From positions 1,302,001-1,366,000 of the forward strand of contig JARGXX010000071.1 of the NCBI GenBank assembly GCA_030374765.1: a stretch of DNA of 64,000 nt. Direction: 5' to 3'. The position numbers and the translations under genes were made by a program. Each line of letters opens with the position of its first letter. The stretch's first letter is position 1. Below are positions 50,926-60,923 of this stretch, one piece after another. The notes under the pieces were generated by a model. That model saw nothing but the letters and a program-made list of their open reading frames with translations. It searched no databases and was not told the origin of the DNA. The stretch comes from Agarophyton chilense. Lineage: Eukaryota > Rhodophyta > Florideophyceae > Gracilariales > Gracilariaceae.

Positions 50926-51521
50926 TGCTTTTCTTTGCTCTTCCCGTCCAGCTTCGTGAACGTTGTTTGCGTGCAGCAGGGCTTCTGCAATATGGCCGTC
51001 AAACTGCGCAGGTAGTCACACTTTTGGAAGTAATACCGAGTTGGGGCGCAAATGAACAACAGATACTGCTTCAGGGGATCCCTTGATGGGCACACGTCGC
51101 CACCCGCATCTTCACACCTAAATCTACATGTTGCAAGAAATCATGTCTCCGAATTGATTGCGCCGACCATGGTGATTTTTTTGTTTTCACGGCGAATGGA
51201 AATTTCACTGAAAGGATATGTAAGCCGTATGTGTGTTTGCCAATCGGGCTAGTCGTTGTGCTGGGATGCTGTCAGCGGAAAGATTCTAAGCTGTTCTGGC
51301 GCGTTTTCGCCACCTTTTGGCGCCAAAACGCAAAAAATCCAAACCATCGTGCGTCTGCTCTTCAATGGGGGTCGCGCCCTCAAAAGCCTTGCAGGCTGAG
51401 AGCGGCCAGACCCGCCTTTCGCTTGACGCTTTCCCCGCAGCCGAAGCGAAACGTTACTGCTTACCACCCAGTTTCCCCTAGTCAGAGGGGTCATCATTTA
51501 AAAACGGGTCAGAAATTCAGT
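50926..51521. promoter_or_regulatory. Bidirectional promoter region between p24 and the BRCT gene
   Basis: The 596-bp gap separates two divergent starts. It carries the perfect palindrome TTTTGGCGCCAAAA at 51315-51328 with a further GCGTTTTCGCC just upstream (51301-51311). Confidence 0.5.
51315..51328. promoter_or_regulatory. Perfect palindromic E2F/DP site
   Basis: TTTTGGCGCCAAAA fits the E2F consensus TTTSSCGC on both strands. It lies 194 bp upstream of the BRCT gene start and about 390 bp upstream of the p24 start. E2F sites control S-phase and DNA-repair genes in plants, animals and algae, which suits the BRCT gene. Confidence 0.65.
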
Positions 51522-53204
51522 ATGGCCGCCTTGAACGATGCTCTCAGCGATGCAGACACACAAGAGCCGGTGAAGACTGAGCTCAAGTCGCGTGAAGTCC
51601 CCGAAAGTGACGACGAAGAAATCGTAATGATTCGCGTCAAAGGCAACGACAAGGACTCTGAGAAGAAACCGGCTCAGAGGAAGGCGGCTGTGAAGGGCTC
51701 TCGAATTGTGGAGCCGATTACTGATAGTGATCATAGCGATGATGAACAGCAATCGGAACCCGCTGTCGACTTTGGTGAAGAGGAGGAAGAAGAGGTGGGA
51801 AATGCACCCGTGAAATCAGGCGTAGAGAACTCGGAACACCTGGAAGACTCCGATTTTATGGAGATTGAGGACGAGGGTAAGGGCGGAGACAAGCCTTCCA
51901 ACGCTGACCAACAAGCGGGAAACGAAACTCAGAGTAAGAAAAAAGAGCCAGACTCCTCTCAAGCTTCTAAAAGGACAAAGAGAGGGAAGGCTAAAGAATT
52001 GTCGCCTTCGAAGACGATCAAGAAGTCCAAGCTCGACTTGAAGGCCAAGCCAAAAGCAGTGAAAGGCAAGTCGGGTGTTGCAAAGAAAACAACATTGGTC
52101 GGGAAAACGAAGGAGAAAGCTTCGACAAACACGAAATTGTCTCTCTCAGAGCCACAGAAAAGCTCTATCAAGGAAGAGAAGCTCCCGAAGAAACTTTCCA
52201 AGGGCAAGCCGCTCGTCAGAAAATCTGTGAAGCCTTCGCCCAAGGCAGAGAAGTCTTCTACGAAGCAGAAGCCCTTGAAGCCTAAGAAGGCAATCGATAA
52301 GGACGAAGGGGCCAAAGAGAAGAAGTCCCCTTCAAAGAAGAACGTTAAGTCGACTACCCCTATCACAACGTACTCTAAGAAAGCACAGAAATCCTCTGGA
52401 AAGGCATCGAAGGCACCCGTAGAACAGAAAAAGAAGTCAAGTGGACCAGTTTCTACACCGAAAAAGACAATAGGCAGTAAAGTCTTGAAGAAGGTCAAAG
52501 TAGCAAAGAAAAAGAAAGACAAGGGGAAAGCTGAGAGTGAAGATAGTGGACAGGAAGAACCCGAATCGGACAGTGAAGGACAAGCTTCCGACTCTGAATC
52601 AATGGCAGATGAACTGGCCAAGACTCCAGCCTCCAAACTCTCGATTCTCGGAAACTTGGCTTGTAGTTCTCGCGATCAGAACGCGGAAGCACTTCTTGAT
52701 CATGCGGTGCAGCAGCTTGGTCGATACAATATCATATCATATAATGCTGAGTCGAACGCCGTACTGACCGCATACATCATCGGGAATGGAACTAAACGAG
52801 GATGGGGTTTGCTTCAGGCTCTGGTGAGTGGCATTCCGCTTGTCTCCGACAGTTGGCTTTCGGGATCCATATCCGAAGGGAAATGGTTGCCTCTGGATGC
52901 ATTCCGAAGCGATAAGTTTGGTCAATCGCCCCGATCCGTAGACGGTACTGCAGACGGTAGTGGCAAGCTTTTGGACGGGCTACGGATTCGGGTTGCGTCG
53001 GATGAAAAAGATGCGTCTAGCATTCGCAAAATTGTCCGCCTGTGTGGCGCGCGCTTGGCTCAAACCAGGGTTGACCTTGTGATCAATGACACCAAGAGAA
53101 AGGTAGAGAATACGTGTCCACAAGTGCAGAAAAAATGGTTGGCAGATTCTATCGAAGCTGGAGTCCCTTTAGAGTACGACGCATACCTGGTGAGACAAGG
53201 GTGA
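51522..53204 (+). CDS. Nuclear tandem-BRCT protein with a long basic/acidic tail
   Basis: The 560-residue protein starts at the ATG at 51522 (MAALNDALSD); the 97 codons upstream are open but lack a good start and run through the E2F site. The N-terminal 370 residues are charged and disordered: an acidic part with DSDHSDDEQQ and GEEEEEEV, then a Lys/Ser/Pro-rich part resembling histone H1 tails. Two BRCT repeats end the protein: one at about 370-460 (ISYNAESNAVLTAYIIGN, GIPLVSDSWLSGSI) and one at about 475-560 (GARLAQTRVDLVIND, QKKWLADSIEAGVPL). Tandem BRCTs of this sort bind phosphoserine peptides on DNA-damage and replication factors (MDC1, PTIP, MCPH1). The exact orthologue cannot be named. 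Confidence 0.82.
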   Translation: MAALNDALSDADTQEPVKTELKSREVPESDDEEIVMIRVKGNDKDSEKKPAQRKAAVKGSRIVEPITDSDHSDDEQQSEPAVDFGEEEEEEVGNAPVKSGVENSEHLEDSDFMEIEDEGKGGDKPSNADQQAGNETQSKKKEPDSSQASKRTKRGKAKELSPSKTIKKSKLDLKAKPKAVKGKSGVAKKTTLVGKTKEKASTNTKLSLSEPQKSSIKEEKLPKKLSKGKPLVRKSVKPSPKAEKSSTKQKPLKPKKAIDKDEGAKEKKSPSKKNVKSTTPITTYSKKAQKSSGKASKAPVEQKKKSSGPVSTPKKTIGSKVLKKVKVAKKKKDKGKAESEDSGQEEPESDSEGQASDSESMADELAKTPASKLSILGNLACSSRDQNAEALLDHAVQQLGRYNIISYNAESNAVLTAYIIGNGTKRGWGLLQALVSGIPLVSDSWLSGSISEGKWLPLDAFRSDKFGQSPRSVDGTADGSGKLLDGLRIRVASDEKDASSIRKIVRLCGARLAQTRVDLVINDTKRKVENTCPQVQKKWLADSIEAGVPLEYDAYLVRQG

Positions 53205-54472
53205 CTGTTGATGTAATAACTGCGTAGTAGCCAGTGTTGTACAATCATAGTGAGTAGCTGGAATCTTTTGCATTAATCACTACTGAGTCTTTGGTGATTG
53301 CTATTTTTTTGCGCTGTTGTTTTGTTCTTGTAATAGTGGTTCTGAGATGCTCGGGGAGAGTACAGCCGTGTTGGGCGACCACTCTCAACGCTTGGAGCGG
53401 TCTTCGTACCATGAGCCAGTAATTATTACATAAAGTGCATGTGCATGAAACACTTCAAACAAACACTATTCCGTTCAGAGTTCTAACAGACACCGGTGGT
53501 CAAACGAATTCCGCACGTATGCCAGCCCACCCTCGTCCGCCCACCATGGCCGATACTAGTGAGTAGGGCTGATGACCATATTGGAGCCGAGAACTTCAAA
53601 ACAGAAAGTTAATCGAGCGGCGTACTAGACCCATTTTTGCACCGGTATTAGTGCATCCGATGAATTACGTTCGCGACTTCATGAGCGATAGAGCTGCACA
53701 ATCTTTCACGCGGCTCGAGCAGTGAAAGAGACGGAGGCCGGGCGAGTTAGATCCTGTTTATCACGAAGGTAGACTCACCGTGGCCACGTAATCGTCATAT
53801 GTAAGCTTGTTGATGAATCTTTGCCCACTAGATACAGTGTGCCTCCCACGAGGGCACGAGGGAATCTGGGATGGCTGCAGCTTACAGTAGGGTGAAGTTG
53901 ATTGATAGGTTATGGTATCCTTCAGGCGCAAGCATAGTTTAGGGCTCTCATTTGAAACGCGCGATATGGTACACAGAAGCGGTTGCCGTACCGCGCCGCG
54001 ATTGGTGCAACATGCGGGCGCGGGGAAAACGTCACACGCTCATTGGGTGCACAGCCCGCGCCCATGGAGCACCTGCAATCATCGCGCACAACACGCACAA
54101 TCAACACTCAGCACCTGCTGCTGTGAGTTTCTCCGTTCGGTCTGCGGCAGCATGCACCACCCGCACGCTTTCCGTGCCAGCAAGAAACTACCCACTGCCA
54201 TCAGCTTGTCACACATAAGCAGCCACGCAACTTGCCCTGCCCGCTTTCCATCCTGCGCTTCCGCTGTGCTGCTTTTGCCGCTTCGCTCTGTGCACGAAAG
54301 ATAAACTCTTGCGCTACTCCCGCTTTTCTGCAGAGCACTCTGTCTATAGAGTCTCACTCACAAGTCATTCTCATCGCCTTCTTCCATTACAGCTGCGTTA
54401 GTTTGACTTTTCCATAATTCTTCCTGCACAACTCGTCTTTGTCTAACGGCGCCGTTCGCGCGACTTTACAAC
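53205..54472. other. Spacer upstream of the Ca2+ ATPase gene
   Basis: Two plus-strand genes are 1.27 kb apart. The last 250 bp are pyrimidine-rich, as is common for promoters and leaders of compact genomes. No gene or repeat is supported. Confidence 0.45.
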
Positions 54473-57400
54473 ATGGTTGAATCCATGCAAGCGGTGCTAA
54501 GAGCTCCGTGGTCCGCCGCCCCTCTGGAGGTGATGGCTGCTCTCGGTGTTGAGGAGCACACCGGTCTCTCTGACTCCGAGGTCACCAGTCGTCGCACGCT
54601 GTACGGAAGGAACACCATTCCCCCTCGCCAAGGCAAGTCTCTGTTCAAACTCGTTTTGGAACAGTTTCAGGATCAGCTTGTAATTATTCTCCTTTTAGCC
54701 GCTGTAGTTTCTTTCGTGCTGGCCTTCTTTGAGGAAGGTCACAGCCGACTTCAGGCCTTCTTTGAACCGTTGGTCATCTTGCTAATTCTCATTGCAAACG
54801 CCATTGTTGGTGTCCTCCAGGAAAGGAATGCCGAGAGTGCCATCGAGGCCTTAAAGGAATATGAACCTGAAACTGCCAATGCCCTGCGAGCAGGTGTCAA
54901 GCATGTCTTGAAAGCAGCCGAATTGGTACCAGGTGATGTTGTTGAAGTTGCCGTGGGAGAGAAGGTTCCAGCTGATATGCGCATAGTTTCATTACAGAGC
55001 TCTGTGTTGTTCGCAGATCAAAGCATTGTTACCGGTGAAAGCCTCAGTGTTTCTAAGACAACAACCAAGATCCCTTCCAATGATGGAGGTGCCGTCGTCC
55101 AAGACAAAACTTGTATGCTGTTTAGCGGGAGCACCATAAGCAGGGGAAAGTGTACATGTGTCGTCACCACAACAGGTGTTAACACAGAGATTGGTGCAAT
55201 CCACAGCAACATTATTGAGGAGGAAGACAGTCCCACTCCGCTCAAGATTAAGCTCGATGAATTTGGAGAGTTCTTGTCCAAGGTTATCCTAGTCATATGC
55301 ATTCTGGTCTGGTTAGTTAACATTGGAAATTTCCGCTCGCATGGTGGATTGCTTAATGGAGCAGTGTATTACTTCAAAATTGCAGTTGCTTTGGCTGTCG
55401 CGGCCATTCCAGAAGGCCTTCCTGCTGTTGTTACCACTTGCCTTGCACTGGGGACTAAAACCATGGCAAAGAAGAACGCTATCGTCAGACATCTGCCTTC
55501 TGTTGAGACGCTTGGATGTACAACTGTGATCTGTTCTGACAAGACCGGAACGCTTACCACTAACATGATGAGTGTGCAGCGAGTCGTGGTGGCTGACGGT
55601 ATTGACAACGAAACCGGCAAGATACGGATGAAGGAATTCGCCGTTTCTGGGAACACCTTGGAACCTGAGGGTGATTTCACTGTTCCCAGAAGGTCTATAA
55701 AGATCAAATCACCGGCAATTGAAAGTCCTATCCTTGCTGAGATGGCTGAGATTTCCACCCTTTGCAATGATTCTTCACTCACTTACGACACGGAGCACAA
55801 TCATTATGGGCGTATCGGGGAAGGTACTGAAGTTGCTCTGACGGTCTTCGCGGAGAAAGCAGGTGTTCCCGATGTGTCTGTAAACGAGTCACGACGAGAT
55901 GCAACCCCGTCAGAGAAAACTTCTATATGTCGGAAGTACTGGCTCAGCCGATCGGACAAGCTGCTCACCTTCGAGTTCACTCGTGACCGTAAGAGCATGT
56001 CTGTTCTTGTTGCGAAGAAGGGCGATGCTTCACGAACTCGTCTTCTTGTCAAGGGTGCTCCGGAATCCGTCATGGAGAGGTGCGCCTTTGTGCGAACCGC
56101 AGAAGGGGACAAGCTTGAGCTCAGTGACAACATGAGGATGCAGTTTGACTCAGAAATTACGAGGTTGAGCGGTGGGTCCAGTGCCCTTCGTATGCTGGCT
56201 GTGGCAGTGCGAGAAGATGCCCCCGGACTTGGGGACTATGACCTCAAAGACACATCACAGTTTTCCTCGTATGAGAGTGATCTTACTCTTGTTGGGGTCG
56301 TTGGCATGCTCGACCCGCCGCGAGAGGAAGTAAGAGAAGCGATTGCCGTGTGTAGGGACGCTGGAATTCGAGTTATCGTGATAACTGGAGATAACAAAGC
56401 GACAGCTGAAGCCATCTGTCGCCGCATTGGTGTGTTTGATGAAAATGAATATTTGACCGGGAAGTCTTATACTGGTAGAGAATTTGACGCTCTCAAAGAA
56501 TCTGAGCAAAAAGCTGCTGTGCAACGTGCATCGCTTTTTGCGAGAGTTGAGCCGCAACACAAGCAAAGACTGGTAGATTTACTTCGTAGTCAAAAAGAAG
56601 TGGTCGCTATGTCTGGAGATGGTGTGAATGATGCGCCCGCATTGAAGAAGGCCGATATTGGTATAGCCATGGGATCTGGTACCGCTGTCGCCAAAGAAGT
56701 GTCGTCTATGGTTCTGGCAGATGACAATTTTGCCACCATTGTAGCAGCTGTCGAGGAGGGACGTTCGATTTACGCGAACATGAAGCAGTTCATCCGATAT
56801 CTCATCAGTTCCAATATTGGAGAAGTGTGGTGCATTTTCCTCACCGCGCTGATGGGTATGCCAGAGGCTTTGATTCCTGTGCAGTTGTTGTGGGTCAACC
56901 TAGTGACCGATGGTCTTCCCGCCACAGCTCTGAGCTTCAACAAAGCCAGCAAGGATATAATGACGCAAAAGCCTCGAGGCTTGAGTGACAGTATCATAGA
57001 CTCGTGGATGTTTTTCCGATACATGGCCATTGGAACCTATGTGGGAATTGGTACCGTTGGTGGATTCGCCTGGTGGTACATGTTCTATGAGGATGGTCCA
57101 AAGATGTCGTGGTATGATATGACCCATTTCAGTACCTGCACGGAGCAGCTGGGAAGAGGCTGGTCATGCAGCGTCTTTGAGCAGCGAAATGCCAGCACCG
57201 TTGCGCTCACCATACTTGTGCTGATTGAGATGTTGAATGCGTTTAACAGTCTATCGGAGAACCAAAGCTTGTTGACGATGACGCCGCTTACGAACCCTTT
57301 GCTCATCGTTGCATGTTTCCTGAGTATTGCTCTTCATCTTGTGGTATTGTATGTTCCATTCTTCGCTCAGATTTTCTCTGTTGTTCCACTGAGCAAATTA

Positions 57401-57505
57401 GAATGGATGGGGGTAATTTCGATGAGTATTCCTGTCATTGTTCTGGATGAAATATTGAAGCTTGTGTCAAGGACGTATGTGAGCGATGACAAGAAGAGAC
57501 AATAG
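54473..57505 (+). CDS. SERCA-type (P2A) Ca2+-transporting ATPase
   Basis: The 1,010-residue pump moves Ca2+ from the cytosol into the ER at the cost of ATP. It has an N-terminal actuator region with TGES (near 190), the M4 calcium site [12 protein letters not shown] (near 312), the phosphorylation motif [11 protein letters not shown] with Asp356, [11 protein letters not shown] (near 530), the hinge [36 protein letters not shown] (near 715), and M5/M6 residues NIGEV and [15 protein letters not shown] (near 810). Ten membrane segments are expected, four before and six after the catalytic loops. Length is typical of SERCA (about 1,000). The C-terminus KKRQ fits a KKxx ER-retrieval signal. No intron is present. 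The neighbouring ER genes suit this location. Confidence 0.95.
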   Translation: MVESMQAVLRAPWSAAPLEVMAALGVEEHTGLSDSEVTSRRTLYGRNTIPPRQGKSLFKLVLEQFQDQLVIILLLAAVVSFVLAFFEEGHSRLQAFFEPLVILLILIANAIVGVLQERNAESAIEALKEYEPETANALRAGVKHVLKAAELVPGDVVEVAVGEKVPADMRIVSLQSSVLFADQSIVTGESLSVSKTTTKIPSNDGGAVVQDKTCMLFSGSTISRGKCTCVVTTTGVNTEIGAIHSNIIEEEDSPTPLKIKLDEFGEFLSKVILVICILVWLVNIGNFRSHGGLLNGAVYYFKIAVALAVAAIPEGLPAVVTTCLALGTKTMAKKNAIVRHLPSVETLGCTTVICSDKTGTLTTNMMSVQRVVVADGIDNETGKIRMKEFAVSGNTLEPEGDFTVPRRSIKIKSPAIESPILAEMAEISTLCNDSSLTYDTEHNHYGRIGEGTEVALTVFAEKAGVPDVSVNESRRDATPSEKTSICRKYWLSRSDKLLTFEFTRDRKSMSVLVAKKGDASRTRLLVKGAPESVMERCAFVRTAEGDKLELSDNMRMQFDSEITRLSGGSSALRMLAVAVREDAPGLGDYDLKDTSQFSSYESDLTLVGVVGMLDPPREEVREAIAVCRDAGIRVIVITGDNKATAEAICRRIGVFDENEYLTGKSYTGREFDALKESEQKAAVQRASLFARVEPQHKQRLVDLLRSQKEVVAMSGDGVNDAPALKKADIGIAMGSGTAVAKEVSSMVLADDNFATIVAAVEEGRSIYANMKQFIRYLISSNIGEVWCIFLTALMGMPEALIPVQLLWVNLVTDGLPATALSFNKASKDIMTQKPRGLSDSIIDSWMFFRYMAIGTYVGIGTVGGFAWWYMFYEDGPKMSWYDMTHFSTCTEQLGRGWSCSVFEQRNASTVALTILVLIEMLNAFNSLSENQSLLTMTPLTNPLLIVACFLSIALHLVVLYVPFFAQIFSVVPLSKLEWMGVISMSIPVIVLDEILKLVSRTYVSDDKKRQ

Positions 57506-59420
57506 ATTTCGGATAGGAGTACGAAACTACTGCTTGTACACCGATTTTGTGTCTTGCGTTCATCTTTGAACCCCCACTGAAATTTTGCGCAGTGCGCTGT
57601 CGGGAGCGATAGTGGCGCGTAGTGGCTTCACTAACAACGAAAAGCTTTAAGGTGTGATTTAGTGAGGTTATGAACGCCCGGCATTACTGACTTTTTGACT
57701 GTTAAATTTGTCTTGTTTCTGAACTTCGTCAGTGTTCCTTTCGAAGTTGTTTATCTGTTGTGAAAAGATCCCCCGCTCAAACCCCCTCTCAACCAAGTAC
57801 CGTTGTAGTGCTATCCTTCGGCTTGCAATATATAGTTGCGCGGAATTAAAACTCTTCTTGATCTTAATCGTCCCACAACGGATCTCGAAAGACCTGTGTA
57901 TTCCCTCGATGATGATCTGCGTCGAAGAATGTTGCGCTAGAGATTCCTTTAGGAGATTGTTTGTCTCAAGAACTCGTGCCAAAGGAAACGAAGGCCTCTC
58001 TCGCTCATCTGCATGCTTTTTCGATCTTCACTGGCGGAGCTCCCTTTGTGTATACTCGAAATTAAAATACTTCGAAACTCTTCGATCTCTTCTCTTCCTC
58101 ATTTGAGGGCACCGAGTTACTAATGCTACCTCACAAATAGCTGCGTCTGCTGTTGTTCATTGTTGGAACAATTCATGAGGAAGAGTGGCATACTTATTTT
58201 GGCCCTGGTTTGACCCCATCGCTCGTTAATTATCGCGCAAAACTGATTGTTTGCAGCTGATGAGTCTTGATTTTAAGATAAAGTCTCAGGCAAACTGGAC
58301 TGTACAACTGGAACGCATAGCGCTGAAGCTGTACGGGGATTCGGCAACAAGTTTTTATAATGGCAACTCACTTCAGCTCCGCTACGTGAACGACAAGTAG
58401 GAAAACGAGAAACACTCATAAAAGCAAATCTGACATTGGATACTGGTCATGTCAAAGAGAGAGAATCTTTCTTTCTTTGTGCGCCCAACGCGGCAGTACG
58501 TAAAGAACAAAACCGTATCCACCAAGAGGAGGAACTGGAAACCTCTTCATGTATGGCGCTCGTAACCCCAGGGGCGATGCTTTCGTCATTTGTATTTTCG
58601 ACATGCATAGCAGAACCCTAAGAGCTTATCGGGGCGGAGGTCTCTGAGTTCCGTCGATGACCTCTCTAAAGTTTTAATGTTTCCAGGCCCAATTCTTTCA
58701 GATCTCTGGCTCGCTCGTTACAAGGCCGATAGCCATCCACGACGAGCGTGGGCATGGCCAAGCACGAGCACGGAAAGTGGTGTTCTGGGGCGAATGATTG
58801 GAGCGAATAATTGAGAATCAGTTTACGTTTAGCAGGGCGTTTTGTCGCCCTGGCCTCGGAGTCATCTGTTTGACAAATTTTGAAAGTGGCGGTGCCGTTT
58901 GGATTGCAGCGACATATTTCGAACGGTGCCAGTCGAAGATTGACCGAATCGAAGTTATCCACTTGTCTCGTTTTTGTTGGGTATCCACGACATCTGACCA
59001 GCTTCTGATTAGCCCTGATTGGCTCGGGAAAAACGTAAAAAACAGAAATTTAAAGCAGAGAAGCCCCGACATGGTCTAGAAGTTCTGCCGCGGAAATAGC
59101 CTCCAGAAAGCGGCCGACCGCTGCTGCCTTTCGTACGCACGTATGTAGACATCAACGCTTCGACATTTGTTTCCCCGTACCGGCGACTAAAATCGTGCTT
59201 TTCACATCGCACGCACTCGTATTCTCCGCAACGTGCATACTGGATCAACTCCCAAGTCCATCTCTCAAGCCGCCTCCGCCCAGTCCGCGCCCTTTCCTGC
59301 CGTCAATAAGTATATTCCTCCACGATCTCACCCCGCCAGCCTCTTCTTTGTTGAAGATCAGCCCCGTCTGATCCGAGTTCCCTTTTGCCAGCCGGTTCAC
59401 AGCACGTCTCTACTGCCGCA
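57506..59420. other. Long spacer between the Ca2+ ATPase and Ran genes
   Basis: The 1.9-kb gap has several overlapping open frames of up to 124 codons at 57,670-58,110 on both strands. None has a motif or a convincing start, and I do not call a gene. A pyrimidine-rich leader precedes the Ran start. Confidence 0.45.
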
Positions 59421-60274
59421 ATGGCCCAACAGAATATCCCCACCTTCAAGGTTGTGCTTGTCGGAGATGGAGGCGTCGGGAAGACAACGTTTGTCAAGAG
59501 ACATATCACCGGTGAATTTGAGAAGCGCTACATTGCCACCATGGGTGTCGAAGTACATCCACTCAAGTTCTCAACAAATTTTGGCCCCATTCTTATGAAC
59601 GTGTGGGATACTGCCGGACAAGAGAAGCTTGGTGGTCTTCGCGATGGTTATTAGTAAGTCGTCATCTCACATTTTGTTCTTTACCACCGCTTGCACATGA
59701 AGATCATAGAGCTTCTGCTCATCCGCTATACGAGTCACGTCGTTGCGCGTTCCATAACTCCCTATTCATTCTGAAGTGCAGCTCGCGTGTTTTCTTCAAG
59801 TAACCCTTGTCAGAACGCTAACCTCATTGTACTCATGTGTCTCTCCTTCCGTATCTCAGCATTCAGGGAAATGCAGCAATCATTATGTTCGATGTCACTT
59901 CGCGCATGACATACAAGAATGTTCCACAATGGCATCGCGATCTCGTACGAGTGTGCGAGAACATCCCGATTGTCTTGTGCGGCAACAAAGTCGACATCAA
60001 GGATCGGAAGGTCAAAGCAAAGAGCATTACATTCCATCGGAAAAAGTCTCTTCAGTACTATGAACTCAGTGCGAAGAGCAACTACAATTTCGAAAAGCCC
60101 TTCCTATGGATTGCCCGGAAGCTTATCGGAAACCCAACTGTCATGTTCACCGAGGCTCTTGCACTTCAACCGCCTGAGATTGTAATTCCTCAAGACCAGG
60201 TAGCTCAGATCGAAAAGGAAATCGCCGACGTCAGCCAAGTTCCTCTGCCCGACGAAGAAGACAATGACATGTAA
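59421..60274 (+). CDS. RAN: GTP-binding nuclear protein Ran (two exons)
   Basis: Ran drives nuclear transport and spindle assembly through its GTP/GDP gradient. CDS is 59421-59653 joined to 59860-60274, 215 residues. The 206-nt intron (59654-59859) has GTAAGT and TCTCAG ends and splits a Tyr codon in phase 2, restoring the family sequence RDGYYIQG. Visible motifs are the P-loop GDGGVGKT (15-22), GVEVHPL of switch [18 protein letters not shown] of switch II, the base-binding NKVD (about 122-125) and [17 protein letters not shown]. The end, DEEDNDM, is the acidic tail that contacts RanBP1. Length equals that of other Ran proteins (about 216). Confidence 0.96.
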
Positions 60275-60923
60275 CTTTGCATCACTAGTCGCTCGGCTGC
60301 TTCCATGTTTCTGTAGGCCTTCCTTGACTCGAAAAGACTAAAGCAGAGCTCTGAGAGCCATGGAACCTTGCTTCGATCCTGTGTCTTCCCACGGTGAGGA
60401 ACGTCTACCGAACATGTTTAGCAATGAGAAGGGGGTCTCGTACAGTGTGTTATTTTTATGTCTTGAGTTTTTAATCTGTATGGTAACTTATCATCTCTTC
60501 GTCGTGCTGATCTTTCAAGTATTGTCGCCGTTAATCTTTAAAGTACCCACCGAGAAAGGCTTGCGATTGGGAAAAACGGGATCATGAAACTAAAAATGTC
60601 TCGTTCTTGGAATGCGTTAAGAAATGGACTGGCTTGATCTTGTCGTAAAGTACGGTTCCTGAGCGGTAATGTTCGACACACTCAACCTGTACCAGCTGCC
60701 TTTTTAGTAAACATGTTTTCTGCTTCTGTGCCCGATAACTTTGTTCTGCACATAAGTGCTGTGTTCCAGTCCTGTCCGTAGCCTAAGAGGTTCTTTGTTC
60801 CAGGTGACGCGAAGTAGAGTGGAGGCAAAATTGACGTTTAGACTACGAAGAGACACCTACAAAATTCTACGACAAAGTGTATACATACAAACTACTCATG
60901 AAAGAGCAGTCAACCAATGGATC
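60275..60923. other. Shared 3' region of convergent Ran and peptidase genes
   Basis: The 649 bp hold short open frames only. No gene is seen. Confidence 0.45.

Noticed and set aside
51231-51521. 97-codon N-terminal extension of the BRCT protein
   Set aside because: It covers the E2F palindrome and promoter sequence. The ATG at 51522 begins the acidic, protein-like part.
57668-58106. Overlapping 104- and 124-codon frames on opposite strands
   Set aside because: The minus-strand frame has only a TTG start, the plus-strand one has no motif, and both lie in a long spacer. Not distinguishable from chance.
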